This document shows, piece by piece, positions 1 to 8,432 of a stretch of 64,000 nucleotides of DNA. The DNA is from Phycisphaerales bacterium (GTDB taxonomy: Bacteria > Planctomycetota > Phycisphaerae > Phycisphaerales > UBA1924). Below the pieces are notes generated by a model. The model searched no databases. It was not told where the DNA came from and saw nothing but the letters and a program-made list of their open reading frames with translations. Position 1 is the stretch's first letter; every line of letters begins with the position of its first letter. The position numbers and the translations under genes are program-made. The stretch lies in the NCBI GenBank assembly GCA_020846975.1, contig JADLCX010000030.1, positions 1 through 64,000 on the forward strand, read 5' to 3'.

Positions 1-125
1 CGGCCTCAACCTGCTCCAACGCGACCGAACCCAGAAGATGGGCGTCAAGAACAAACGCCTCATGGCCGGCTGGAGCAGCGACTACCTCCTCCACCTTCTC
101 ACGAGCGGATAATGCGGTTGCCCTG
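1..125 (+). mobile_element. Right end of an ISAs1-family-like insertion sequence (left part outside window)
   Basis: The transposase 3' end runs to a stop at 110-112. It is followed at once by ATGCGGTTGCCCTG (112-125), which resembles the terminal inverted repeat expected at the end of an ISAs1-type element. The left terminus and any target duplication lie outside the window, so the boundary is inferred and not proven. Galactokinase begins about 40 bases further on. Confidence 0.45.
2..112 (+). CDS. C-terminal fragment of ISAs1-family (H-repeat-like) transposase, 5' part outside window
   Basis: Only the last 36 residues are visible. They contain a NLLQRD stretch, a basic KMGVKNKRLMAGW segment and a YLLHLL tail. 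From memory, this matches the characteristic C-terminus of ISAs1/H-repeat transposases (NLL...K-GIK-KR-x-AGW...YLL-x-L). These DDE enzymes move their element by cut-and-paste. Whether the copy is intact cannot be judged from this window. Confidence 0.6.
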   Translation, partial: GLNLLQRDRTQKMGVKNKRLMAGWSSDYLLHLLTSG

Positions 126-167
126 GGGGTCTCGGGCGCGGCAGGGCGCGTATGGTTTCGCCAGCCA

Positions 168-1352
168 TTGACCGCCGCCTCGCCCAAGCCTGAACTCCTG
201 CACAACGCGACCGAGATCTACCGGTCGGCGTTCGGTCGCGCTCCCGTGGTCTGCGGGTGGGCGCCGGGCCGAGTCAACCTGATCGGCGAGCACGTCGATT
301 ACTGCGGCGGGTTTGTCCTTCCCGTCGCGATTGACCGGCAGACGGTCGCGGTGAGTTCGGGTTTCGAGCCGGGCGGATCGGGAGAGGGTGGTGTCGTGCT
401 CGTGTCGGCCGCGCGCCCGGGCGAGCGTGTGGAGTGGAGACTCACCGAGTTTCCTCGCCTCACCAACCTCCCCGTCTGGTGTCGCTACATCGCGGCGGTC
501 ATCGGGGAAGCGCTCGACGGCGCCGACCCGCCTCCCGGCACCATCCATCTGGCGATCGCCGGCGATGTGCCCATCGGCGCCGGTCTCAGCAGTTCGGCCT
601 CGCTCGAGGTCGCGGTCGCGCTGTTGTTCGAGGCTGTCACCGGGCGGGCCCGTGCACGCGTCGATACCGCCCGCCTCTGCCGTCGCGCCGAGCACGCCGC
701 CGTCGGCGTGCCGTGCGGAATCATGGACCAGTACACCGCGGCGCTCGCGGAGCCCGGCCGCGCCGTGAGGATCGATTGCGAGATCGAAGCCCATAGGTCG
801 GTCCCGTTGCCGGAGTCGGTCCGGGTCGTCGTGGCCGACAGCGGGGTCAAGCACGCGCTCGCGGCGGGGGATTACGCCGCTTGCCGGGCCTCGTGCGAAC
901 GGGCGTTGGCCGCGATCGTTCAGGCGGTCGGTCCGCGGCCGAACCTGCGGCGGTGCAGCATGGCGGACCTCCTTCTCGCCTCGGGGGCAATGAAGCACGA
1001 GGACTTTGCCCGAGCACGCCATGTCATCCTCGAGTGCGGCCGCGTATCGCAGGCCGTCGAAGCCCTGCTGCGTGCGGACCTGGCCACGGTCGGCAGACTC
1101 ATGGCCGAATCCCACGCAAGTCTGCGGGACGACTTCAAGGTGAGTTGCAAGGAACTCGACGAGCTTGTGGAACGGGCTCTCGGTCAGCCGGGGGTCATCG
1201 GCGCCCGCATGACCGGCGGAGGCTTCGGCGGGTGCATCGTCGCGCTGGTGGAGGCTCCGCGGGCGAGCGAAGTGGTCGCCGCGCTGGGAGCCGATGGGCG
1301 GCTGGCGTTCCAGACCCCCGCGGCCGGGGCCGGAGGCGCTGCGTCGCTCTGA
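168..1352 (+). CDS. galK: Galactokinase
   Basis: This 394-residue cytoplasmic GHMP-family kinase phosphorylates galactose to galactose-1-phosphate, the entry step of the Leloir pathway. The galactokinase signature GRVNLIGEHVDY is at residues 34-45. The glycine/serine-rich ATP loop (PIGAGLSSSAS) lies near residue 135, followed by a CGIMDQ segment. The third GHMP motif GGGFGGC is at residues 350-356. Length is normal for the family. The start is a TTG without a clear ribosome-binding site. A TATGGT hexamer at 151-156 could be the -10 box of a nearly leaderless promoter. No other Leloir gene is adjacent; the next gene is aspartate kinase on the same strand. Confidence 0.9.
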   Translation: MTAASPKPELLHNATEIYRSAFGRAPVVCGWAPGRVNLIGEHVDYCGGFVLPVAIDRQTVAVSSGFEPGGSGEGGVVLVSAARPGERVEWRLTEFPRLTNLPVWCRYIAAVIGEALDGADPPPGTIHLAIAGDVPIGAGLSSSASLEVAVALLFEAVTGRARARVDTARLCRRAEHAAVGVPCGIMDQYTAALAEPGRAVRIDCEIEAHRSVPLPESVRVVVADSGVKHALAAGDYAACRASCERALAAIVQAVGPRPNLRRCSMADLLLASGAMKHEDFARARHVILECGRVSQAVEALLRADLATVGRLMAESHASLRDDFKVSCKELDELVERALGQPGVIGARMTGGGFGGCIVALVEAPRASEVVAALGADGRLAFQTPAAGAGGAASL

Positions 1353-1468
1353 GCCCGAAGCGTGGCGAGGCACGTCGCCGCGTCCGATTTCTCCCCCGGT
1401 TTGCGCCGTACGGTCGATACTGTCTGTGCGTTCGCCTACGCTCCGGGCCGCTCGCAGGGAGGCAAGCC

Positions 1469-2791
1469 GTGGCCGTCATCGTCCAGAAGTTCGGGGGTTC
1501 TTCCGTCGCCGATGCCGCCCGCATCCGGCACTGCGCCGGCCGTATCGCCGAGGCGAAGCGGCGAGGCGACAGCGTCGCCGTTGTCGTCAGCGCGCGGGGC
1601 GATACCACCGACGACCTGATCGCCCTCGCGGGTGAGCTTTCCGAGCAGCCTGACAAGCGGGAGATGGACCAGCTCCTGGCCTGCGGCGAGCAGATCTCGA
1701 TCTCGCTCATGAGCATGGCGCTCAAGGGGATGGGGCTCGAAGCCGTCAGCCTGACGGGGGCGCAGTGCGGCATCCGCACCGATGGTCAGCACACACGGGC
1801 CCGCATCCGATCGGTCGATCCGACCCGGCTCAAGAGCGAGTTCGCCGCCGGCCGCGTGCCCGTTGTCGCGGGTTTCCAAGGCGTCACCGATTCGGGCGAT
1901 GTCACCACGCTGGGAAGGGGCGGATCCGATACCACCGCCGTGGCTCTCGCTGCCGCCGTCGGCGCCGACGAGTGCGAGATCTATACCGATGTCGATGGGG
2001 TCTACACCGCCGACCCTCGCGTCGTGCCCCACGCGCGGCTGCTTGATACCATCCGGTACGACGAGATGATGGAGGCCGCCAGCCAGGGGGCCAGGGTCAT
2101 GCACCTGCGGGCGGTTGAGCTTGGCAAGAAGGCGGGTGTGCCCATCCGTGTGCTGCACAGCATGCGTCACGGCCGCGGAACCCTGATCACGGACACCGGG
2201 AACGGCATGGAAACGGCTCGTGCAGTATCGACGGCGGCGCTCAAGACCGATATCGGCCGGGTGACGCTCGCCGGGCTTCCCAACCGCCCCGGCCTGCAGC
2301 GGCTGTTCTTCGACCGCATCGCCGCGGCCGGGATCAGCGTCGATGACATCATCCAGACCGAGGCCCTGGGTCTTGGCGGCAAGGAAGGCGGCGAGGACTT
2401 CGCCCGGTCCCACGCCGACACGCCCACCAGCGGCCACTGCAACATCGTCTTCACGCTCGACAAGGCCGACTTGGCGGATGTCAAACCGCTCGTCGAGGCC
2501 GCGCTGACCGAGCTGGGCCATGGCCGCCTGCACATCGATCTGGGACTGGCGAAGGTCTCGGCCGTGGGTGTGGGGATGCAGAGCCAGCCGGGAGTCGCCG
2601 CGCGGATGTTCAAGGCCCTGGCCGATGCTGGCGTCCGCATCGCCAACATCACCACCAGCGAGATCAAGATCAGTTGCATCCTTGATGAGGCGGACGGAAA
2701 GAACGCCCTCAAGGTTGTGCACGATGCGTTCGAGCTGGGCTCTCCGGTGGTCACAAGCGCGGGCGCTGCGCGCGCGGGTTCGCGCCGCTGA
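1469..2791 (+). CDS. lysC: Aspartate kinase with two ACT domains
   Basis: This 440-residue enzyme makes aspartyl-4-phosphate for lysine, methionine, threonine and diaminopimelate synthesis. The kinase signature KFGGSS is at residues 7-12. The LGRGGSDTTA and TDVDGVYTADPR segments form the nucleotide and aspartate sites. Two C-terminal ACT domains follow (around LAGLPNRPGL and VGVGMQSQPGVAARM) and are expected to sense end products allosterically. The reading frame is open far upstream, but I choose the GTG at 1469: AGGGAGG at 1456-1462 sits 6 bases before it and the protein then starts just ahead of the kinase signature. The adenine phosphoribosyltransferase gene begins 18 bases downstream. 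Confidence 0.93.
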   Translation: MAVIVQKFGGSSVADAARIRHCAGRIAEAKRRGDSVAVVVSARGDTTDDLIALAGELSEQPDKREMDQLLACGEQISISLMSMALKGMGLEAVSLTGAQCGIRTDGQHTRARIRSVDPTRLKSEFAAGRVPVVAGFQGVTDSGDVTTLGRGGSDTTAVALAAAVGADECEIYTDVDGVYTADPRVVPHARLLDTIRYDEMMEAASQGARVMHLRAVELGKKAGVPIRVLHSMRHGRGTLITDTGNGMETARAVSTAALKTDIGRVTLAGLPNRPGLQRLFFDRIAAAGISVDDIIQTEALGLGGKEGGEDFARSHADTPTSGHCNIVFTLDKADLADVKPLVEAALTELGHGRLHIDLGLAKVSAVGVGMQSQPGVAARMFKALADAGVRIANITTSEIKISCILDEADGKNALKVVHDAFELGSPVVTSAGAARAGSRR

Positions 2792-2809
2792 ACCGCTGGA
2801 GCCTGACCG

Positions 2810-3337
2810 ATGGATCAACTCACGCGACTGCGATCGCTGATCCGCGATGTTCCCGACTTTCCCAAGAAGGGGATCGTCTTCAAGGATTTCACCCCGCTGA
2901 TCCGCGATGCCGCGGGGCTGGCGCTCGCGGTCGAGCTGATGGCCAACCCCTACCGCGGCAAGAACGTCGAACTGGTCATCGGCGCCGAGAGCCGCGGGTT
3001 CATCTTCGGCATGGCCCTGGCGCAGGCGCTCTCGGCGGGCTTTGTGCCCGTCCGCAAGCCCGGCAAACTCCCGTGGAGAAAAGCGAGCATCAGCTACGAA
3101 CTGGAGTACGGCAGGGACACGATCGAGATCCACGAGGATGCCGTCGAGCCCGGTCAGCGCGTGCTGCTGGTGGACGACTTGCTCGCCACCGGCGGCACGA
3201 TGAAGGCGTGCGCTCAACTCGTTTCGGGAATGAGGGCCAGCATCGTGGGCATCACCGTGCTGATCGAACTCGGCTTCCTGAACGGACGCTCGGCGCTGCG
3301 TGACTTTGGGGATGTGCACTCGGTCATCCGGTATTGA
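2810..3337 (+). CDS. apt: Adenine phosphoribosyltransferase
   Basis: This 175-residue purine-salvage enzyme joins adenine to PRPP to give AMP. The type I phosphoribosyltransferase PRPP-binding motif VLLVDDLLATGGT is at about residues 118-130. The flexible-loop segment YELEYGRD at 96-103 and the N-terminal DFPKKGIVFKDFTPL segment are typical of APRT. Length is typical. It follows aspartate kinase by 18 bases on the same strand, so co-transcription is likely although the two pathways are unrelated. Confidence 0.93.
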   Translation: MDQLTRLRSLIRDVPDFPKKGIVFKDFTPLIRDAAGLALAVELMANPYRGKNVELVIGAESRGFIFGMALAQALSAGFVPVRKPGKLPWRKASISYELEYGRDTIEIHEDAVEPGQRVLLVDDLLATGGTMKACAQLVSGMRASIVGITVLIELGFLNGRSALRDFGDVHSVIRY

Positions 3338-3461
3338 TGCCCAGCCCGCCGCTCCGGTTGCCCATCGGAAACGACGAGTCCAACTCGCGGCGAGGATCTG
3401 CGCCCTCCCGTGATCTTCACGCTGACGGATCGGCCCCCGTACAGCGTCTACGCTCGCACGC

Positions 3462-4880
3462 TTGAGCGATCTGCCCCCTCATTCTGAACCACCCACGACG
3501 CAGGTCGAAGAAGAATCGCCAGCCGAGCGATCGGCGGGCGTCAGGCACGATCCCTACGCCGCCCTCCGCCTTCCTGACTACCGCCGCTTCGCCGGCGGCT
3601 GGATCTTCGCCTCGATGGGCCTGCAGATGCAGGGCATGGCGCTCGGGTGGGAGGTCTACGAGCGCACCCATTCAGCATTTCAACTCGGATTGGTCGGCCT
3701 GCTCCGCGCCCTGCCCGTGATCGCCCTGGCGCTCCCCGCCGGGCATGTCGTGGACACGCTCAATCGCAAGAAGGTCCTCATCATCACGCAACTGGCCTTC
3801 GCACTGGTCTCGGCGGGCCTGGCCGCGGCCTCGTTCGTGCAGGCACCGATCGGCTGGATGTACCTGCTCGTCGTCCTCAGCGGGTGCGCCCGTGTCTTCA
3901 ACGGTCCTTCCCGCTCCAGCCTCCTGCCCCAGATCGTCCCGAGCGACCACAACGCGGGCGCGACCTTCCACAATGCCGTCACGTGGAACGCCGGGGTCTT
4001 CCACATCTCCGCGACGATCGGGCCGCTGCTCGCCGGTCAGGTCATCGCGATGATGTTCGAGGCCGCGGGACTCGCGTCTCTCCACAACCCAAGCGCGGCG
4101 TGGCCGGTCTACGCCTGTTCCGCCCTGGGCTGCCTGATCTTCGCCGCGAGCGCGGTGGGCATGCGCCCGCGCCCTAACAAGTCCGCGCCCCGCGGCATGG
4201 GGCTCCGATCGATGCTGGCCGGCATGGCCCACCTCTGGAACGAGAAGACCATCCTCGCCGCGATCTCGCTCGACCTCTTCGCCGTGCTCCTCGGGGGCGC
4301 AACCGCGCTCCTGCCCGTCTACGCCAAGGACATTCTGCACGTCGGCCCGCTCGGGCTTGGCGCGCTGCGAGCCGCAACGCCTATCGGCGCGCTGCTCATG
4401 ACGCTCATCCTCGCCCACCGTCCGCCCTTCAGTCGGGCGGGACCGGCGCTGCTCTGGTCGGTCGCCGGCTTCGGGCTGTGCATCATCGTCTTCGGCCTGT
4501 CGCGGTCGTTCATCCTCTCGATGGCCGCGCTTCTCCTTTCCGGCGCGCTCGACAACATCAGCGTCGTCATCCGTCACGTGCTGGTGCAGATGCGGACGCC
4601 CGAAGAACTCCGCGGCCGGGTCTCGGCCGTCAACAGCGTGTTCATCGAGTCCAGCAACGAACTCGGGGCCTTCGAGTCCGGGCTGGCCGCCAAAGCGTTC
4701 GCGCCGCTGTTCGGCTCGACCACGCTCGGCGCGGTCGCCTCGGTCGTGAGCGGGGGGATCGGCACGATCCTCGTGGTCATCGGCATCGGATGGTGGCTGC
4801 CGGAGATCAGGCGGCTGGGGCGACTGCGCGAGGAGGCCGGCCCGGCAGCCGCTGACGGCGCCGAGCAAGGCCAGAAGTAA
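3462..4880 (+). CDS. MFS transporter of the EntS/MFS_3 type
   Basis: This 472-residue inner-membrane protein has about twelve predicted hydrophobic helices after a polar 35-residue N-terminus. The LRLPDYRRF segment before helix 1, and the GHVVDTLNRKKVLI loop between helices 2 and 3 (the MFS A-motif region), fit the enterobactin-exporter-like MFS_3 group. Substrate is unknown; relatives export siderophores, drugs or metabolites. The start is a TTG with no Shine-Dalgarno sequence. A TACGCT hexamer at 3449-3454 lies 7 bases before it, so the transcript may be leaderless. A later start remains possible. The response regulator gene converges on it from the right. Confidence 0.8.
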   Translation: MSDLPPHSEPPTTQVEEESPAERSAGVRHDPYAALRLPDYRRFAGGWIFASMGLQMQGMALGWEVYERTHSAFQLGLVGLLRALPVIALALPAGHVVDTLNRKKVLIITQLAFALVSAGLAAASFVQAPIGWMYLLVVLSGCARVFNGPSRSSLLPQIVPSDHNAGATFHNAVTWNAGVFHISATIGPLLAGQVIAMMFEAAGLASLHNPSAAWPVYACSALGCLIFAASAVGMRPRPNKSAPRGMGLRSMLAGMAHLWNEKTILAAISLDLFAVLLGGATALLPVYAKDILHVGPLGLGALRAATPIGALLMTLILAHRPPFSRAGPALLWSVAGFGLCIIVFGLSRSFILSMAALLLSGALDNISVVIRHVLVQMRTPEELRGRVSAVNSVFIESSNELGAFESGLAAKAFAPLFGSTTLGAVASVVSGGIGTILVVIGIGWWLPEIRRLGRLREEAGPAAADGAEQGQK

Positions 4881-4957
4881 GCGTATGGGATTTCGAGCGA
4901 GATTTCGCGTGGGACTTCGCGACCGGGATTCGCACGCTGGTCGCTCTTGGCGCGTGC

Positions 4958-5584
4958 CTACGCCAGAAGGTCGCCGCTCTGGATCACCGCCTGGGCGATC
5001 TCGATAAGCGGGCGACGACGGTCGCGAGCGACCTTCTGCAGTTTCTCGTGCGCCTGCGGCTCGGTCATCCCGCTCTTCTGCACCAGCACCCACTTGGCCT
5101 GCTCGACAACACGCCGGTTCTGGAGGTTCTGCTCGAGCTGGCCGATCCGCGTGGAGTTGGCATCATCGACGCTGGCCCGTTGCTGCGCCACCCCGATCGT
5201 CACGCGCAGTTCGTCGCGGCTCACCGGCTTGAGCAGGTAGCCGTACACACCCGAACTCGGGCCGTAGCTCTGGATGCGGCTGATGTGCTCCTCATCCGAG
5301 TACGCCGAGATGATGATCGACGGGATACCCAGTTCCTGGTACAGCACCATCGCGGCCTCAACGCCGCTGGCCTTGGGCATGCGGATGTCCAGGAGCGCGA
5401 GCGTCGGGCTCTGCTCGCGCGCGAGAGCCACCGCGGCCTCGCCGTCGGCGGCGATGCCCACGACCTTGTGGCCCAGTTCCCGCACGTGCGCGGCGATCCC
5501 GGTCGCCACGAGGTGCTCATCGTCGGCGATCAGGACCCGGCACGGGGCGAACGTCGTGGCCGCTCCTTTGTCGTTCTTGGTCAT
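4958..5584 (-). CDS. Response regulator with REC and ANTAR domains (AmiR/NasT type)
   Basis: This 208-residue regulator has an N-terminal receiver domain: acidic pair D21-D22, phospho-acceptor D66 in LLDIRMP, S93 in IISAYS, and K119 in LLKP. A coiled linker leads to an ANTAR domain at about 148-202 (LQNRRVVEQAKWVLVQKSGM...A). ANTAR domains bind paired hairpins in nascent RNA and prevent termination. The cognate kinase is not in the window. The frame extends to an ATG at 5626, but AGGA just upstream of the ATG at 5584 and the normal domain spacing favour the shorter form. It is divergent from the gene at 5790, and two inverted repeats lie in the spacer. Confidence 0.85.
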   Translation of the reverse strand: MTKNDKGAATTFAPCRVLIADDEHLVATGIAAHVRELGHKVVGIAADGEAAVALAREQSPTLALLDIRMPKASGVEAAMVLYQELGIPSIIISAYSDEEHISRIQSYGPSSGVYGYLLKPVSRDELRVTIGVAQQRASVDDANSTRIGQLEQNLQNRRVVEQAKWVLVQKSGMTEPQAHEKLQKVARDRRRPLIEIAQAVIQSGDLLA

Positions 5585-5702
5585 GGTCCTGGGTCCGATT
5601 CCGAGGGAGATCATCCTGCGCTCCATCCATCAGCCGACCATCGCGGCCCGGCGTGGGTTGAGGCGATTCTATCCTCTACGAGCGTAATCCAAGGCACGGC
5701 GT

Positions 5703-5740
5703 CCCACAACTTCGGCGAACTTTGCGAAACAAATTGTGGG
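5703..5740. repeat. Inverted repeat CCCACAA...TTGTGGG between divergent genes
   Basis: The 7-base arms CCCACAA (5703-5709) and TTGTGGG (5734-5740) enclose a nested TTCG...CGAA pair. The element lies in the spacer between the REC-ANTAR gene and the PD-(D/E)XK-like gene. It could be an operator or an RNA hairpin; the function is unknown. Confidence 0.4.
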
Positions 5741-5760
5741 CACGTCGATGTGCTTGGCGA

Positions 5761-5775
5761 TCAGAATCATTCTGA
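5761..5775. promoter_or_regulatory. Palindrome TCAGAA-tca-TTCTGA upstream of gene at 5790
   Basis: A perfect 6-base inverted repeat with a 3-base centre ends 14 bases before the GTG start at 5790, just ahead of the ribosome-binding site GAGAGG (5779-5784). Its position suits a repressor operator or a small hairpin controlling that gene. This is inference from position only. Confidence 0.35.
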
Positions 5776-5789
5776 ACTGAGAGGGTGAT

Positions 5790-6563
5790 GTGGAAACCGA
5801 TGAGCATCGCCAACTCAAACTCGCCAGCCTCGCCGTTCTGAGGGCAGTCGGGTACGAATCGCTCGCGGTCGAGGTCGCCTGCCCGGGCTCTTCGTTCCGC
5901 GTGGATGTGGCCGGATACCGAGCCGCACCCGCAGCCCTCCCCGAAGGGGGCGGTGGTCCCCCGAGTCTCACAGACTCAGCCTTCGACCCGCTGCGAACCT
6001 GCCGGACGGTGATCGTCGAGTGCAAGCGTTCTCGCGGAGACTTTCTGCGCGATGGGCGCCACCTTCAGGATCTTATTGTCCGCAGATGCGCGCTCAACGC
6101 CTTTCGACGTGAACTCGAAGTGAGGATCCTTCGGGTTGCCGAGCCGCACCTTCGCGGTGCGGGGTCCATGCTCTTCGCCGAGCTGGAGGAGTGGGACTAC
6201 GCGGCGAGTCGGCTCCCATCCTACCACCGGGTGCTGCGCGAACTGCGGAGCATCGACAAGCAGGTGCACGGTCAGACCAAGTTCTGGGCCATGGCCCGCT
6301 ACGGCCTGGCCGATGCGCTCGTCATCGCCGCGCCCGCAGGGCTGATTGCGGCCGACGAAGTGCCTCCCGGGTGGGGCCTGCTTGAGTTCACCGGGCTTTC
6401 CGAGCGGCCCTCCGTGCGCCGGCTCCGGTGGGAGAGCGCGGAACTCGACCGTTCCAACGACCCGCGACGGGCTCGCCTGCTGCGCAACATCGCCATCGCC
6501 GCCACGCGCGAGGCCTGGCGGGATCGGCTTCCCGAACTCGATCTGGTTGCCGATGGGCCGTGA
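5790..6563 (+). CDS. PD-(D/E)XK-like (MmcB-like) nuclease-fold protein
   Basis: This 257-residue protein has an N-terminal helix followed by a pattern that fits the PD-(D/E)XK nuclease core. D39 lies in FRVDVAGY, and E77-C-K79 lies in VIVECKRSRGDF, with a further conserved-looking D84. The later segment ADALVIAAPAGLIAADEVPPGWGLLEF resembles the end of MmcB, an alphaproteobacterial DNA-repair-associated family with the same core. A role in DNA repair or processing is therefore plausible but inferred. The GTG start is supported by GAGAGG 6 bases upstream. It converges on the EF-Ts gene with a 3-base gap, and is divergent from the REC-ANTAR gene. Confidence 0.55.
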   Translation: METDEHRQLKLASLAVLRAVGYESLAVEVACPGSSFRVDVAGYRAAPAALPEGGGGPPSLTDSAFDPLRTCRTVIVECKRSRGDFLRDGRHLQDLIVRRCALNAFRRELEVRILRVAEPHLRGAGSMLFAELEEWDYAASRLPSYHRVLRELRSIDKQVHGQTKFWAMARYGLADALVIAAPAGLIAADEVPPGWGLLEFTGLSERPSVRRLRWESAELDRSNDPRRARLLRNIAIAATREAWRDRLPELDLVADGP

Positions 6564-6566
6564 GGC

Positions 6567-7373
6567 TCAGGCCCCGGCCGACTCGCCGACCGCGTAGCGG
6601 CTGAACGCGAGGATCTTCGCGCTGCCGACGATGTCCTTGACCTTCTTGGACTCGTCCATGACGTACGGCTGCTCGAGGAGGGCGACCTCCTCGTAGAACT
6701 TCCGCATGCCGCCCTCGACCATCTTCTCGGCGATCTCCTTGGGCTTGCCGCTCTCCATCGCCTGCTCGATGCGGAACTTCCGCTCGCGCTCGACGATCTC
6801 GGCGGGGATGTCGGTCGGCGATACGCCCTTTGGCGTAGGCACCTTGGCGACGATGTGCATGCAGATCTGCTTGAGGACATCGGCGGAGATGTCGCCCTCG
6901 GCCTGGATCAGCGCGCCGGTCTTGCCGTCGTGGTGCACGTAGGACCCGAAGACACCGCCCTGATACCTGCGGCCGCGGGCATACGAGCAGTTCTCGCCCG
7001 TCGAGATGCGGAGTTCATCGACGATCTTGGTCGCATCGGCGAACGCGGGAACCGCGCCTGCCGGCTGCTTGACGGCCAGTTCGGCGACCTTGTTGACCGC
7101 CGCGACGAACTTCTCGTTCATGGCGGTGAAGTCGGTCTCGGCGCGGACCTCGACGATGGCCGCGGCCCCGCCGCCGACGGACACCGCGACGCGCCCCGCG
7201 CCCGCGGGACGGTCGGTCTTGGCGTCCATCTTTCCCTTCATGCTCTTGCGCAGGATGTCCTCGGCCTTGGCGAAGTCGCCCCCGGCCTCGGCGAGCGCCT
7301 TCTTGCACTCCATCATCGACAGGCCGGTCTGGTTGCGGAGCTTCATCACATCGGATGCGGAAATCTCAGCCAC
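6567..7373 (-). CDS. tsf: Translation elongation factor Ts
   Basis: This 268-residue guanine-nucleotide exchange factor recycles EF-Tu-GDP to EF-Tu-GTP. The N-terminal UBA-like domain (residues 5-45, KLRNQTGLSMMECKKAL) and the TDF motif at 80-82, which contacts EF-Tu, are both present. The ATG start matches family N-termini. It lies 144 bases downstream of rpsB on the same strand, the standard bacterial rpsB-tsf order. The spacer contains a strong palindrome without a U-tract. Confidence 0.95.
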   Translation of the reverse strand: MAEISASDVMKLRNQTGLSMMECKKALAEAGGDFAKAEDILRKSMKGKMDAKTDRPAGAGRVAVSVGGGAAAIVEVRAETDFTAMNEKFVAAVNKVAELAVKQPAGAVPAFADATKIVDELRISTGENCSYARGRRYQGGVFGSYVHHDGKTGALIQAEGDISADVLKQICMHIVAKVPTPKGVSPTDIPAEIVERERKFRIEQAMESGKPKEIAEKMVEGGMRKFYEEVALLEQPYVMDESKKVKDIVGSAKILAFSRYAVGESAGA

Positions 7374-7390
7374 GTCATCGTCTCCGGGTA

Positions 7391-7411
7391 CCCCGCCTCT
7401 CCGAGGCGGGG
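7391..7411. repeat. Perfect palindrome CCCCGCCTC-tcc-GAGGCGGGG in the rpsB-tsf spacer
   Basis: The 9-bp arms with a 3-base centre lie 18 bases before the tsf start codon. On the rpsB-tsf transcript the hairpin is not followed by U residues, so it is not a plain intrinsic terminator. It may modulate the rpsB/tsf ratio or be a dispersed palindrome. A close relative with the same TCC centre lies at 9624-9642 inside the oxidoreductase gene. Confidence 0.6.
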
Positions 7412-7517
7412 GTCTTGTTTGATATGGGCTCGTGCCGGGGTGAGCCGGCCGGTGTCATCCGGTGGGAGACACGCGGCACGCGCTCAACGGGATCGCTCTC
7501 TGAAAAACACGCTCTGA

Positions 7518-8432
7518 TCAGGCCTTGGCCGGCTCGGTCGCGCCGCGGGTCACGACCTCGTCATCGCCCGCGGTGGCGCTGCCCGCATCGTCCGCGCGGA
7601 ACTTGGCCCGGCTGGACCGGCGGGGGCGATCGGCGTTCCCTCCACCCGCGCCGGCGTTCGTCGCGGCGTCGCGCGCGGGCTCGCCCTCCTTCGAGGCTCC
7701 GCGGGCCTGCTTGCCGTCGTTGACGGCCATGCACAGTTCACGGATGATGACATCGATGGATCGCATCGAGTCGTCGTTGCCGGGGATCGGGATGTCGGCC
7801 AGTTCGGGGTCGGCGTCGGTGTCGATCAAGCAGATCGTGGGGATGCCGAGCTTCTTGGCCTCGCGGAGGGCGTTGACCTCGCGGGTCACATCGATCACCA
7901 CCAGCGCGCCCGGGAGCTTGTCCATGCTGCGGATGCCGGAGAGGTTGCGGAAGATCTTGTCCTTCTCGCGGCGGAGCTGGCTCTCCATCTTCTTGGAGTA
8001 GCTGGCGAAGTTGTCGTTCTTCTCGATGGCCTCGAGCTCCTCGAGCCGGCGGAGCCTCGCACGGATCGTGCGGAAGTTGGTCAGCGTGCCGCCGAGCCAC
8101 CGCTCGGTGACGAAGTGCATCTTCACATCGCCGACGCGCTGCTCGATCACGCTGCGGGCCTGGCGCTTGGTGCCGACGAAGCACACATCCTTGCCGTCGG
8201 CGACGGTGCGGGAGATGAACTTCTTGGCGAGCAGGAGGCCCTTGACGGTCTCCTTGATGTCGATGATGTGGATCCCGTTGCGCTTGCCGTAGATGAACGG
8301 CTGCATCTTGGGGTTCCAGCCGGCCGAGCGCTGGCCGAAGTGGATGCCGGCCTCGACCAGGTCGTGGACCAGCGAGTTGCCGCTCGGGGAGGAGGGGTTG
8401 CTGTTGCTGTTGGTGCTCGTGACTCGGGACAT
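7518..8432 (-). CDS. rpsB: 30S ribosomal protein S2 with C-terminal extension
   Basis: This 304-residue S2 protein of the small ribosomal subunit carries the family core: VEAGIHFGQR, the NPKMQPFIYGKRNGIHIIDI segment, FVGTKRQA, and RWLGGTLTNF. The frame is open further upstream, but the ATG at 8432 has AGGAG 8 bases before it and gives a start a few residues ahead of the S2 core. The last 60 or so residues form an Ala/Gly/Arg/Glu-rich low-complexity tail beyond the usual end (E. coli S2 is 241 residues). EF-Ts follows. Confidence 0.94.
   Translation of the reverse strand: MSRVTSTNSNSNPSSPSGNSLVHDLVEAGIHFGQRSAGWNPKMQPFIYGKRNGIHIIDIKETVKGLLLAKKFISRTVADGKDVCFVGTKRQARSVIEQRVGDVKMHFVTERWLGGTLTNFRTIRARLRRLEELEAIEKNDNFASYSKKMESQLRREKDKIFRNLSGIRSMDKLPGALVVIDVTREVNALREAKKLGIPTICLIDTDADPELADIPIPGNDDSMRSIDVIIRELCMAVNDGKQARGASKEGEPARDAATNAGAGGGNADRPRRSSRAKFRADDAGSATAGDDEVVTRGATEPAKA

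Noticed and set aside
7391-7411. Intrinsic terminator between rpsB and tsf
   Set aside because: The T-rich side lies on the wrong strand for this operon; no U-run follows the hairpin on the minus-strand transcript.
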